NCBI GenBank assembly: GCA_030407005.1
Contig: JAUDYN010000005.1
Coordinates: 310,001-374,000 of the forward strand
Length of the DNA stretch: 64,000 nucleotides
Source: Desarmillaria ectypa
Lineage: Eukaryota; Basidiomycota; Agaricomycetes; Agaricales; Physalacriaceae
Direction of reading: 5' to 3'
The translations under genes were made by a program, and so were the position numbers. Under the pieces are notes generated by a model. That model worked only from the letters and a program-made list of their open reading frames with translations, had not been told where the DNA came from and searched no databases. Below, piece by piece: positions 45,842 to 58,724 of the stretch; the first letter of the stretch is position 1; every line of letters starts with the position of its first letter.

Positions 45842-48800
45842 CGCTTCGATGGAGAGGGAGGGTGGCTGTCAGCCAGGATGTGTTTGGGTGTGTCGAGCAG
45901 GATGCCTCACTGGCACAGTGTTATATGACGAAGATGCTGTCTGAATAATTACATGATGTTCACGGCGGCTCTTAGTTGTTTGACAGGGCGGCTGGTTATA
46001 CCGAAGTCCATTTTTAAAAAAATCCAGCATCGTCAACACATTCTGGAAAAGCTAGAACAGGTGCTGATGCTCCATAGCTCTGAGCATCCTCGGTTTTCGG
46101 CAGGGCTTACTAACTCCCAACACGCCTGGATTTTCTGCGAGTAACTGTTGTCTACAAAGAGAAAGCCAGTCAAAGCCTCCCAGGTTACCTTTAAACTTTC
46201 AGCTTCAAGTGGAATGGTCTTTGATGCGATCGTGACTTTGGCTATGAGTGAGTGGCTCGTCTCGTCCATTTCTAGTGATGATATAACAGTCTTGAAGATC
46301 CAAGTCTTCACCGCGCTCGATCAGGGATAAGCAGGTGCGTAGTCGGTCTAATGATGGATGATTGTTTAACATTCCTTGTTTTCTGGCACAGAATCAATCA
46401 TGTTATCACACTTCTGACGTTGTTCACTGTCAATACGAACCTAATCACGACGTCAGTGTTTCTGTCGCCTCTATCATTGCTGCTGAGATTCGCATATAGT
46501 CTACTCTCAGTAGGATCGCTAGTTACTGTAGGGATGAGCCTTATTCAAAGTCCGCATTTGCACTTAATAAGTGTTCTTTCAGTTCTTGGACCTTCCCTAT
46601 GCGACAATCTATGGAGAGGCTTCCTTCCTAATTAGCAAATGTATGATTCAGTTCCTTAGTTTCAGTCCATTCACTGATTCCTATCTCTTCAAGCGTACTT
46701 GAACACGTTTTTAGCCATGTAAATCTAATCTTCTTTCATACTTCGAGTGAAGCTTGCTACATCGTCATCCGTTAGACTCAATTCTAGAGACTACCTTCGA
46801 GAAAAGCTGGATCCGTCAACGTCGATACCTGAGGCATAATCTTCACGCCCAGTGTTTGTTGAACCTACTGTACGTGGTGATTACCATTCTTAGGCATCAA
46901 CTTGACAGTCTGTGAAAGTCAACTGATGCCACAATGACCCGGCAAATGGAGGAGGAGTAGTTGGAGTCGGCTCTTGCGAATGATTCGTCAACCAAAGTAT
47001 AAATTGTTTTCATATGATATATCTGAGGGCTGATGTTGGAAGAACTACTTATACATGTCGATTGAATATTTATAAAGTGTTTAATATGCGTTATTCTACG
47101 ATGTTATAAGGATATATCCCTTCACTAAGTAGCAAGCCACTAACTATAGCCAAGCGGTCAAGGTGATAATTCAGATATGAGGGGGTCGTGTAGCGGCGTC
47201 GCGCACCCCCCATTAGACACTTCTTAGCGCAAAGCGCGGGCCGGCGACTTCGGTCCATCTACTTATCTGTTCAAGCTCAAGACTCAGGAATCACTATATG
47301 AATTTTGAAAAGTTCCAAAGCTCGCTCAGGAATTCTTAGGCTTTGGTCTTCTCAAAGTGCGTGGATCGGTTGATCGAACACTCCGAGAGTTGCCGAAGGA
47401 TTATGACGATTGTCGCAGGAGGTGATAACCAAATATGGAAGACCCCTTTACCTTTTCCCACTGAGTCATCGTGTTCTTCGCGACGACTGAGGGTCCCACG
47501 GCAACCACAACAAAATTTCCTTAAACATAGAAATGAGTGATCGTAAAACGGCGCCGTGTTTGTTACTGAGATACGTCATGCCCGCCGAAATTATCCCCTT
47601 TGAAGCAAAAGAAGCAATTCAGAGGCGAAAGGTGCGAATGCATTTTTTTCATTGATGTTCTTCCCTAATGTTTTCGTAGAGATGGGATGGTTTTGGGAAC
47701 AGGACTGATTCTCTAACAACGCTTCCAAGTAAATGCAGAATCACGGATCCCACCTGCCATCTTGTCTTCAATACGACTTTGGTCTCACTTTTCAACAGCT
47801 TCTTGACTATGTGCTTCACCATCACCTCGTGGAAGTACCGGAGGATGACGACCCTGAAGATCTCAGAGGGGGCCTCATTTCCAATGTCTCTGTCGCCTGC
47901 CCCTCATGCGTGGAGCCCATCTCACTGACTACGACGTCGTCATTGCCATGTACTCTAACTACACACAGGAGGAGGATGAGCTTGGGGATGAGGATCATGC
48001 TGAAGTTGTGCGCATAATGAGCGAGGAGCTCAGTTGCCCGGATGGCTCCATGTGGTATCAACTAGTGTACCGCCGAGTTTTTGTAGATAGAAGGTATTTA
48101 CAGTTTTAGTAACACGGCGGGAGAGCAAGAAAGAGCATACTTCCAGTACTTCATAGCAACCTCTCCATGGCTGAAGATGGACAGGAGAATGAGACGGTTT
48201 CTCTAGAATGATATCGCCAGCTTAAAGGAAAGTGGCCCTCTCACAGCGATTACGTGTGCACATTTTAAGAATAACATGAGTTGTTGTAGAAAGCAAGCGC
48301 AGATGAGCAATTCATCGATTGGCACAGGAAGGACATGCAAACGGATGAAACACCATTTCCACAGTGTCCAGAGCCAAAATCGGATTCGGCGTCCCTGACA
48401 TTCCAGTAAGCACACAAAAGTCTAGTCTCTCATAGACAGACGACGAAACAGACCTGTTGATGGGAGGGGGAGATAGTCTTTGAATTCTGAGTAGCATATA
48501 AAATCAATATGAGATAGCTCGATAGAAAGCGGTGGCGAACTGTAAAGGTAATAATATCGGAGTCCGGCGAGGACCCACTGGAAAGGGCACCAGAAGAGTA
48601 GGAATTCCATTGTCTCCGCCTAACCTGAACGTTCCCGGGCGCTATGCTGGTAGCGTCATAATGCTCTGCATTGGAGTATTTAGAGCCCGCAAATATAATA
48701 GCAAGGCTAAAATCGGACCGAGAATCGCGACCCCATCAGACCCACGTGATCCCGTCATCAAAAATCGAATTCGTTCTCAGACATTTCTCGTGTTTGACTT

Positions 48801-50389
48801 CCACCACGGCTGGATTCTGTTCCCTACTTGCTTCCTTTCCAAAACTGTGTGCCAAACTTTTTTACTTCAGCATTTTTAGGGTTGCGTCTGGCATTACCCG
48901 TCTTTCAGTTGGTAGTTTTGCATTGTCCTCTGAATTTCATCGATTCCGCTGCGGCTTATTTTTTCTTGCTTCATCATCCGTAAACACCTCTGGACTACAT
49001 GGAATCTTCAGCCTCAAGACATAGTCGATGTAGTCCTATTACACCCCTCACTAAACGCTTATCGAAGTGCCGACCTACTGTGTGTTGTTGACATCTGATG
49101 AGAAGTCTTCATATGACCTTAACAGACATTCACAACAGGGAATCCTCGGTATGTCTTTCCGACATAGAGATTCATGTCTTCTCATTCCGATTTCGCAGAA
49201 GATCAGCAGCACTGGAATACGGTCTCGACCCATCAACATGTACGTAACCAGGACCCTCGACGTCTCCAGATAATGATGAAGCGGTGCATTCCCCACATTT
49301 ATTTAGGCCGTCTGCTCATTTCCGGCCTGTTCTGTTTCTACTATTGCTCCACCTCCCAATTTTGTTGCTTACGAGCAATCTCCGCCCTCATCCCGTGCTA
49401 ATAAGCGTAAAACTTGACATTCCTTGAAAGCTAGAATAGTGGCGTCTTCCTCCATCATGTCAGGATTTATGAAGAGGTGGAACCGTATTGCGCCTCCGTG
49501 TGTGTTACGGCTATCCAACCTGTTTCATTTTCATCTGTCCTCTTTTTGGTCTCTGAATCTCGCTGACTCAGTTTATGTGGCTGTTTACGATGGGGATATT
49601 TGAGGATCTTTGGTAGTGGTCAGTATATTTACCTGTCCTTGCCTCATTGTAAATGCGGACGCATGATTTGATTTTCCCGCTGTTTAGTTCTGTCTGCGTG
49701 CATTACCAGCGGATGGTCCTGTCATCGCAGATTGGGACTTGGCCGTCGAAAATGGAACCTTCACGACCTGATGTTTTCAGTGCTTTCCTTTACTTAAAAA
49801 TGCAGCTGTCATTGATTGCGAGGCTGTGAGATTGTGTACTGTTTGCGTGGGCATGCAGAGAGTAATTCGCCGTCAGTGCCCGTGCCGTACAGCACATGCT
49901 CCCAAGCGTCCGGATTCGGTCGTCCGTTCTTTCGCCCTATGTTTTTACTCTTCCGAGACAACTGATGAAATATATAACATTTGTAAAGGACAATCGATTT
50001 AATCATGGGTCATGAAGATGAGGCCGAGACACAGACGGAATGGATAAGATAGGAAAAAGACGATTACATCCGCAAAGTAAAATGTCTGGCGAACCGCCTC
50101 ATGTCGGCTCATGATCATGCTTTTTTGGTGAGGAAACAGCGAGTTTCATAATGACCTTTACGGTGAGCTTCTTATACCGTTCTTATCCGCATTGCAGGTC
50201 ACACAATGGGTTCTTTATCGGCCCGCATTGGAGTATTGACCCTGATCAATAACCTTCGCCTTCGACCACGTCCTTCTCAATCGAGCCACTTATAAGGCTT
50301 AGTGACGAGGCGCTCTCCGCGTCGCCTCTGTCTTACTTACGACGTTTACGACTTATCACGACTGAGTATCTTGACGACGACACCCGTTC
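45842..50389. other. 4.5-kb gene-poor region
   Basis: No gene can be supported. The first ~150 bp are diverged FunK1 3' flank. Two overlapping short frames at 47,733-48,109 contain VEVPEDDDPEDL and ELSCPDGSMWYQLVYRRVF, and may be the remains of a gene. A tRNA-like box A (TAGCCAAGCGG, about 47,157) followed by a G/C hairpin (GGGGGT...ACCCCC) near 47,190-47,212 is also present, without a convincing box B. Confidence 0.4.
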
Positions 50390-52107
50390 ATGGCATATTC
50401 ATCCTGGTCTCCATCAGAGGCTCGCCTTCGCCGAAATTTAACCAGGCGATATTTGCATAGATTAAACAAGGTGAGTAAGAATACGATTCATACCCTTCCT
50501 ACATATAGGCTAATGCATCTCAAGAACTTGCACAAATCAATATCCCTCCCTGTCCTTCGCCTAATTCCGACTGACCGACCGTTTTTCACTTGTAACAAGT
50601 GCGGCTTTTCGAGTACGACGTCTCCTCCTTGCATGTACGGCCACTCTGGAAAAGGATCTGAACGCGCGACTGGACGCATTCCGCACCGCAGATGGACGTT
50701 CACGGCTTCTTCAGGAGAACATGCCAATTTATGCGCACCAGCAGGGAAGCTGCATACATCTGTACATCAAAGATTACATGTGCCCCATCTCCTACCCTCA
50801 ACACCGCCACCCGCATCGCCACACAAACTGCGTCACTCTTGGACCCAGGCAGGCAATATCACCGTCGATCAGTGGACCGGGTTGCTATCTTCTACTGCCC
50901 CTGTTATCGCAGACAACAAACGGCCTTTACTTCCGTGCGTCGAGGAAGACGATCCCGCGGTAGCGGATTTAAATCTGTCTCCGTTACCCATTTTGAACCG
51001 GCCATCTGATCAGCTACATGCTCCCATCAACCCCAGTACGGTATGCAATGAGACTGTTGCCAGTGAATACCCTCAGGTTGCCACAGTGACGGCTTTGGTG
51101 CGCAAAATATATATGGCCCACTCCGCTTTAAACTGACAACCAGCCATTAGTCTTACCGCAAGAAGGTGCGGGACGACACCCTCGCCAAACTGACCGGCCG
51201 CAACACTAACCGGCCGAGGGTTGAGGAGAGGACGCCAACTCCACTGGACTTGGAATGCGCATTGTCAGTCAACGACATTAATCACCGGAACACTGATAAA
51301 GTCGCCATGAACGCTATGATCGTCAAACCATCGACATCTCCACGCCCTTCCACTGCTCCTCATTCAGGTCATTCCTATCATGATGCCCTTGTCCAAAAAT
51401 TCTCGGCGGGACAGAGACCTCTTCGGAGGAAGCAGCCAATGGAAAAACTTCGCATGTCAGCGCCAGCCTCACCCGTTCCAACTCGTCCAACTTCCGTCGA
51501 TGGATGGACGTCACGGAGACCAGCATCACAGCCCCCTCAATCGTCTCACGACTCTATCACATCCAGCATTTCGTTGTCTATACCCATCACAAAACTGCAA
51601 GGCCCTCGCCGTTCCAATTCGCAGTCCTACAATATACCCCGCCTGGGCCACCCCCACCGACCATACTATTCTTCAGTCATTCGCAAAGACATGTCTCGAC
51701 CTACCTCTCCTCAACCCGAATACAAGCCCAGTGAAAGTCGACCAACGTCTCCAATGTCATTACAGCCCTCGTCCGCTGGGCATGGCATAGCCTTCTCGGG
51801 ACGGACCTCCAGCGTGGGCCACGACTTCGACCTCCCCACGCCACCTGATCTCGATTATTCTAGTACATTCCCTTCTGCGTCGACGGCATATTCTCCGGGG
51901 GAGTTCGGATACATTCCACCTGTCGAAAAGCTCAACAACATGGGCTTCTCAATGAGCGGGGAGGCAGAGTTGAGGATGGCACTAGCGAGTGGAGACGACG
52001 CAGGTTCCTTTAGATTCAAAGATATGAGCCCCAAACCACGTTTGGGAGTTCGGTCACAGGTCAAAAAATTTGGGAAAGGACTGAAGAATCGGCTATTCGG
52101 CAAATGA
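50390..52107 (+). CDS. Unrecognised Ser/Pro-rich basic protein
   Basis: The gene starts MAYSSWSPSEARLRRNLTRRY. A 54-nt intron (about 50,471-50,524, GTGAGT donor, GCTAAT branch) and a ~53-nt intron near 51,098-51,150 (joining ATVTAL to SYRKKVRDD) make a continuous product of about 530 residues. The 3' exon is the more convincing part. It is Ser/Pro/Arg-rich and disordered, with repeated SRPTSP-type motifs that look like proline-directed phosphorylation sites, and ends in a basic amphipathic GVRSQVKKFGKGLKNRLFGK. No catalytic domain, signal peptide or membrane segment is seen. The frame around 50,580-50,900 is less sure, because another frame is also open there. Confidence 0.5.
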
Positions 52108-53078
52108 AATTTCAAGCTATACGACATGATGATGACCTTTACGATGTACTTATTGAACTTGTAGCTACTATAGACTACCCACATTTCCAGATACCATTGA
52201 TATCCTTCGTTCCTGCTTCGCTCTGCTGTATTACTGTATGGATAATGCATAGCTCCATGTTTGGTAGAATATATTCTTGCGCTTGCGAATAGGTTCATGG
52301 ATTATATCGCCTTTATATACACTACATGTTATACATTCCGCCAATGCCCACTGACCTGGGCCAAAAACAAGTGGACATGACGCTCACGTGGTATACTAAG
52401 CGGTTACCGGTCCGTACGCGGAACCGCAAGCCTGGACTGCATCCATTGCCACTCACGTATGACAACCTCTAGTTTCTGACTCACTTTACTCTCTATTCCC
52501 AGAATTCCTCCACTGGATCTCTTGATCCCCGATGCTTTAGAATAGCCTGCCAAAACGCAATGTCTGGCTGGTTCACTTAACTGTCCAATTCCTTCACTGT
52601 TTGCGAGTAGTTCCTAGTTACGTCCCGCTGTTTTTTCTCGAGCATCCCCTATGCTTCAAGAACTAGTGAATTTATCTGAGCACTCTCTGAAACAGTTTTC
52701 TGGATCCGGCACTCATTCAGATGTCCTGGACATCTTGGAGCTTGGAGCTTGCGGCTGTTAACACCCTCCGGGCTCTCAAACACATATCGAAATATGATAT
52801 CGTGTAGTCTACGATACCTGTCTGGTCTCTGCTGATAATATTCCTTGCGAATATCTGTTATGAGAACTCTTATGCGGTGTGAGTGTGAAGAAATTGTGCG
52901 TCGCACATTTAAATAACAACTTTGGCAGAGAAGAAGCTCCGTTTGTTAGACCACGATTATCGCTCACGCGCAATGTTATGGAGGACGGTAATGCGTCGCT
53001 GCTTATTTCTATGTTGTCGAATATATCCAACCGCCAAGACCAGGCGTAGAAAGCAACACGCCGGCACAAACGTCTGAT
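52108..53078. other. Intergenic, no gene recognised
   Basis: About 1 kb with no supported feature; minus-strand short frames look accidental. Confidence 0.45.
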
Positions 53079-54145
53079 ATGACAGAGGGTCGCTTAGAGG
53101 GCGAGTTCGATTATGAAGAATATAACTCACAGACCTCGTACGATGAAGAATCATCATCGTCGGACAGTGATAACAGCTGCAAGCGTACGGAGGCTTCTAC
53201 AGATCCAACGTCTACTCGTATTCTTCTTGATACTCACGTCCTCACATACTGGCCACATTCGTGTTCCAGTGTTCTTCCATTCCTTTGTGTTAGTGAGGTG
53301 AAAGATATATTTTCCCTCATAAGCAGCTCGCTCCACCAGCGCTGTACATGGGGGATCGTTGGGCTTGTTAGTGGAATTATCCTCTCAAAAACAAGTTACG
53401 TGGCCCGCGTGGTCCCGGGTTGGTTCGAAGAAGCGAGCCCTGATCTTAATGTTCTGGTGCGTCGGCTGCTCCTGGCTCGTAGCGTCACTGACAGGAAATT
53501 AGATTCTGAATGGCTCGCAGTCCGCTTCGCATATGCAGATGGGACATGGACAGACCCCCCTATAGGTGTCTACGATCTGCCGAGTGCGCTGAAGTTCGCT
53601 CAGTCCATCATAAGCCGCCGTACACAGGTCGAGGCAGGTGTGGCGCAAACCACGAGCCGGTATTCAAACGACTTCCCTGGAGCTCAGATACCGTCGATGA
53701 CAGCGCTTGTGGTCCCGAAGAACGACGGGAACGAAGGATCGTTAACTGGCTCAATTCAGTTGATGGGTGGTTGGCGCTCTTCTTCCTTTTCTACTTCTGC
53801 CCTTGACTGAATCATTACTCGTATCTAAATAGCGACGAACCTGACATATCTCGCAGAATTCCCCCAGACCCTTGTGTAGCCGGAACTTGCTCGCCTATCA
53901 TAACGGAGCGTGAACGACGCCCGACGCGGGCCTCATCAAGGACTAGGTCGGAACCAGCGAAAGGCGGACACGTACGCTGTTTGTTTGTGGACAATCTTCG
54001 TGGTACTACTTTTCCAGAGCAAGTTCGGCACCTGGAAATCAAGTCGACACTCCTGAGAACGGACCACCAGCATCCTCTGCTAGCGAGTCTCTCGAATCGG
54101 ATGATGCTTCCTCTCAACAGCGCGGAATGTATGGGTCTTCTATAA
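53079..54145 (+). CDS. Unrecognised hypothetical protein
   Basis: A 243-codon frame (53,079-53,810) starts MTEGRLEGEFDYEEYNSQTS with an acidic/Ser-rich leader, then a mixed hydrophobic part (SSVLPFLCVSEVKDIFSLIS, WGIVGLVSGIIL). A second open stretch at about 53,850-54,145 reads IPPDPCVAGTCSPIIT, then LRGTTFPEQVRHLEIKSTLL, and ends SAECMGLL. It may be the last exon, but I could not find a splice junction in consistent phase. The end coordinate is therefore tentative. No domain is recognised. The position next to decayed retroelements makes a transposon-associated or degenerating gene possible. Confidence 0.4.
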
Positions 54146-54951
54146 TAGTTGTCTCTTGTCCCCTTCTTAACTCTTTCCAGAGAAAGGAGTAACAAGTCTT
54201 CTTAGGGAAAGAATGGAAAAATATCAAAGAGTGCAGATTACTTGTAATGCTCGGTATTTGTGGTCCTTCAGTATCATGAATTGAAGTCGTTGTTGATATC
54301 GTATGCTTAGGTTGGGTGCTAACTCCCTTGCAGGTGTAGCTCCTGGGGCTACCCTTTTGCTCTCTAGCTGTTGTCACGACTAGCCTTGCCAATATCAAGT
54401 ACTTTCATGAAACCCACGGTCTCGATTCCAAACTTGTCAAAGAAGTCAGTGGAAATCTTACTTTCTATGAGAACATGTTTGAAACAACCCATTACCAATC
54501 CCATCAGTCACATATGACTATATTTCAACTCATCCCCTCACTGTTCTCACATACAGGGTCGGGTTCCCTCTGTGGATGAGCATATTTTTAGTCTATTACA
54601 AACTTTCTATGATGAGATGAAGGCTATTTCGAGTCACTACAAGAATGCTACCATGCTTTCTCAGAATGATTGGAGTATCCTGGATCTTTTCATTATTTTT
54701 TGTGGGCTTCATTGGGCTCATATTCAAAGAAGCTAGGAAGACAGTGCTACAACAAAGCAGAAGCCCTGCTGATGACAAGTGAAGTAGCTTTAGCAAGATT
54801 GCTGTAAGTTCATTAGCTCTGCTATATGTTGGGATAGCAATCTCGAGCAAGTACTAGAATGTACTTGAAGGATTGGCTTACTCAGCAGAATTAACTTTGG
54901 ATTGTAAAAGTGGACATATATGGTATTTTGTAGTAAGTTCTAGAAGTAATA
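54146..54951. other. AT-rich flank of the retroelement nest
   Basis: No gene is seen. Composition turns AT-rich and CpG-poor, like the adjoining decayed elements, so this may be older repeat sequence. Confidence 0.4.
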
Positions 54952-55356
54952 TGTTACAATTTTTCCATTTTTCACTCTTATCTTATCTTATTGCTGCTTA
55001 TCTCATCACATTCCATCCATATCTTATCCATTGATCAACAATCCAATCTGCATGGATATCTTATAGTTACAGAGTTGCACAATAACCTTGCCATAGTTGT
55101 GCACCAAGCATGCAATCTCCTTGTTCTTGCATGGCTATCTTGTGGATATAGTGATATATTTACATCTTCATTCTAGTATATAAGTAGCATACTCTATGCT
55201 GTATAGTCCCCATCTTCCGACTAAAGTTATTTTCTATACCACATCTACTCTATAAAATCAGAAGACTATAGCTGTATCCATTAGGTGATTATCTGAATGT
55301 GAGACAGCTCTTTGGAATACACATGTCTGCAGATCATGTGGAACATGGGTCTAACA
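54952..55356 (+). repeat. Gypsy-family LTR, copy A (decayed)
   Basis: It begins TGTTACAATTTTTCC and ends GGGTCTAACA, so the TGTTA/TAACA ends match the LTR at 58,725-59,148. Internal landmarks are shared (TATATAA region, GGTGATTATCTGAATG near the end). It is about 405 bp and CpG-poor relative to copy C. A gag remnant follows it directly, so it is the 5' LTR of element A. Confidence 0.7.
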
Positions 55357-56267
55357 ATTAGTTAGAAGATTCTACCCCTCTCTTCACCACCAGCCATGAA
55401 GATAAACATCATATGACAAATGAACCCCAACAAAAAAGAACTATCACTCTCAGTACTGCCATTGGCAGTGCTTTTCTATTAGTCTTTTTCACTGCACTCA
55501 TATTTCTGATATGGGGAGACGAAATCCATAGTTATCTATGAAGATGATGAGTTCTATGCTAACAACCATCACCATCTTTTCCCTTACACTATGTCCTTCC
55601 CTGAAGACCAGCCTCCATCAGGGTGGATCTTGTAAATTTAGCATCCTCTCAGGAGGAAGGTCTCCCTCATCACTGCATCACATTCATACCCCAATCCTCT
55701 GATGAATTCCCCACATGCCAGGGGACTACTCAACACTCCCAGCACAGGCTGGAATGACCCTCCACTGTAGAGAAATATGCATGGGACCTATAGGTTAGAT
55801 TCCAAACCCTCAGTGAGTCCCCCTTCCCCCCTACATGCCCATATGTCCAGCAAGTGCATAGATATGATATGCAAACAACCTCAGGATGGGTATACCCCAT
55901 CCCAACCACATATATGGCCCCTGGGCCACCACTCAGAAATGAGAATGATGGCCAGAGGACAGCAACTCCTTGACCTCCCTCTCTCTCATCAAACTCCCCA
56001 GCCTCTCCCTGAGAGGCTGATGATCCCTTCAACCCCAAAGACCCTAACTTTGAGTGGCCCAGTCTCTCAAACACTGACCAAGCAATACTTGGTCTCTTCA
56101 GGAGCAGAGCCTGAGAACTCCAAAGAAGCAACATTGAGGCCAGAATGGCCTGGCCAAGAATTGATCCAGACATGGATGAGTACTTGGCCTTCAACAGAGG
56201 AAAGCTGATCTGAGAGCCAAGGGCTAGAGCTGTTATATATGCCTGGATTCATGCAAACAGGAATTGT
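55357..56267 (+). pseudogene. Gag remnant of element A
   Basis: Pro/Ser-rich sequence with broken frames is alignable with the gag regions of elements B and C. The key block MDEYLAFNRGKLI lies near 56,169-56,209, where B has MDEWLALNRGDPI and C has MDEWLTLNRGDPI. Similarity ends at YAWIHANRN, exactly where LTR B begins, so element B seems to have inserted into this gag. Confidence 0.6.
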
Positions 56268-56674
56268 TGTTACAATTTTTCCATTATCTTATCTTATTCA
56301 GTCATATCAATGATGCATCACATCTTATCTCACATTGTTTTACCCTGCATCAATATATTCACTGACAACCACCCTAGTTCTACATGGTTGTCACCCTCAT
56401 TTAGCTCTATTGGACCACAGACATCCAGTTTCCTCAAGATTTCCTCATGAAACCTTACCATTTCATCTATTAATAATGCTGTATATTCAGTATATAAACA
56501 GAGTAGTTTACACACTTGTACTCTATCTTTCGACTAAATTACAATCATATACCTTCTACTCCACTACACTAAAGACCGAAGCCTAACTCTCATTAATGGG
56601 TGATTGTTCAAACATGAGACAGCCCAGAGAAAGAAGCTTACATTCCAAGTCATGTGCTAGACAGGGCCATAATA
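56268..56674 (+). repeat. Gypsy-family LTR, copy B (decayed)
   Basis: About 407 bp starting TGTTACAATTTTTCC. It aligns with LTR C over its length, including AAACAGAGTA after the TATA region, TGTACTCTATCTTTCGACT, CACTAAAGACC and GGTGATTGTTCAAACATG. Differences from C are largely C to T and G to A at CpG positions. The far end is degraded (CATAATA where TAACA is expected). Confidence 0.7.
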
Positions 56675-58080
56675 TTAGTTGAAAGGTTCCCCTCTCACAT
56701 CTTCTATGCTAGCCATAAAGACACAACAAACCAATGACCAACAATGAAAACAATGAAACCAACCAATAAACAATCACCCTCAGCATCACAATCAGTGGTG
56801 CTGCACTACTTATATTTTTTACTGCTCTTCTCATATTAATGTATGAAGAAGAAGCACAAGTCCTGCTTCACCAAGAAAGGTGACCCCACCATCTGCAACC
56901 TCCTTCCTGTCCTCCCCACCACCCAGACTATGTCCTTTCCAGGAGATTATCCCCTGTCTGACTGGGAGAGAGAGAGGAGATCCCACTCTCTCACTCCTGA
57001 GTCCACTTCACGACCCCCTCCTCCTCCAAGGACATTAACCAGACCTCCACAAGGGCAATCCTCACAACATACAGGCTGGAATGATCCACCCTCACCACCA
57101 CTGAGGAATATGCATAGGATGTATAGGCTGAGATCAACAACCCTCCACCCTCATACTCCTTTCCAGCCCATCCCTATTCTCCTATCTCTGCCTGGCCTTA
57201 TCTTAGGGCCCTCCACCCTGACGATCCCAACCTGGATTGCAACCACTCACATGGACCCTAGACTCAGGAATGAGATGCCTGGCCTCAAGAAGGAACCAAC
57301 TCCTCATCCTCCCTCTCTATCATTGAGCTCTCCAGTGACTCCGACAGGAGCTCTGATGCCACAGCTGAGACTGCTCCTCTTCCCCCCTGACAGTCTCTTT
57401 AATCTAGATGAGACTGACCATACCTGGCCCACATTTGCTGACATTGATCAGCAAATACTCAGCCCCATTATATCTGCTGTCTGGGAACTCTGGAGAGCTG
57501 ACATTGAGGCCAGAATGGATTGGCCACAGCCCTATCCCAACATGGATGAGTGGCTGGCCCTCAACAGGGGTGATCCAATATAGGGACTCAACCCCAATGC
57601 CACAATCTATGCCTGGATCCATGCAAATAGGAACCAGGAGCTTTATCACCCTACTATCAGCAACCTAGTATCAGGGCTATACCCAAGGATAGCAGAGGAA
57701 TGATAGGAGCTGGGTTGCTCCCTTTGACAATTATAGTGACTGAAGCTTGCCTAACAGGAAGAGAATAGACTTGATGTCCAACTTTGAGAGGAGTAGATAT
57801 AATGATGGACACTATGATAGGCTGGGATATTTCCAGCCTCAATACATGAATTTCCCTGACTACTCCCCCAATATTCTGGTCACAAGACCACAACCCCTAT
57901 CCGACTCACCACTCCACAGTCAGACACAACAATAAGGCTACAACCTCTATTTGGGTAGAAGCCTTCTCTTCACAGGCACTGGAGAAAGTGCCAAAGCTGA
58001 TATGACACCTGTAGACCCCACTCTTGCAGGACCGTCATCAATTCCAAAAATGACAGAAGAAATCTGGCAGCATATAAGGA
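56675..58080 (+). pseudogene. Gag remnant of element B
   Basis: The longest open piece is 56,843-57,583: a Pro/Ser/Arg-rich N-part followed by FNLDETDHTWPTFADIDQQIL, a Trp-rich segment and NMDEWLALNRGDPI, then a stop. The continuing sequence (YAWIHANRNQELYHPTISNL, later ILVTRPQPLSDSP) is frameshifted and aligned with element C. It resembles the capsid part of a gypsy gag by position (after an LTR), not by a motif I can name. Inactive. Confidence 0.6.
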
Positions 58081-58724
58081 CTGCTGATATGCCATCTATG
58101 TATTCACACCTAGATTTTGTGATTTTGTAACAATACTATTGCACATCTATCCTATACTAGTGATACATAGAGGACTATAGCTGAGGCTTCAAGCTGATAG
58201 TTAAAAGCAGTAAGCAACTAGTAGAGCCAGGACTTAGATACAACACTATTAGTAGGTTAAATCTACCAGCCAGCCAGACTAGTAACTTGAATGCTAGCAG
58301 GACTAAGTGAAATACAGCCACTAGCAAATAAAGGATGCTACTAGCATACAAAAACTAGAAGCAGAGTATACAGATCTCATGAAGTTCTGTTACTAGCAGC
58401 CCAGACTGGGCATAAATGCCTAAGTCAGAATAACTAGTCACATGGCAATCTTGAAACAGGACTTAGAAATAAATTAGGAATGGATTAACCTTGAGCCCAG
58501 ATCTGACTATTGCGATATAGATCTCTTATGATCAATACTTGTAGAGCCAGACTGCACCCTTAATCATGATCAGATAGCTGTTACAGGCACCAATATCTGG
58601 ATATCCATATAACTGTGTTACTAGGGCAGGTAGTTGGGCCAAGAGTGTGAAAAGACCAACTGTGGAGTCTCTAGACCAAATATCTGAAAAGAAAACAGAC
58701 TAGACCAACTATTGTGTGATTATT
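58081..58724 (+). repeat. Non-coding spacer block of element B
   Basis: This AT-rich block follows gag and is the inverted match of 62,035-62,679 (copy C), starting at CACACCTAGATTTTG. C-to-T and G-to-A differences prevail on this side. It stops at GTGATTATT, where LTR C begins. Copy C continues the same sequence with CACCATTATTCGTG. Confidence 0.75.

Noticed and set aside
48532..49401. Short overlapping frames as small genes
   Set aside because: No recognisable motif, no consistent intron structure, and composition like the surrounding intergenic DNA.
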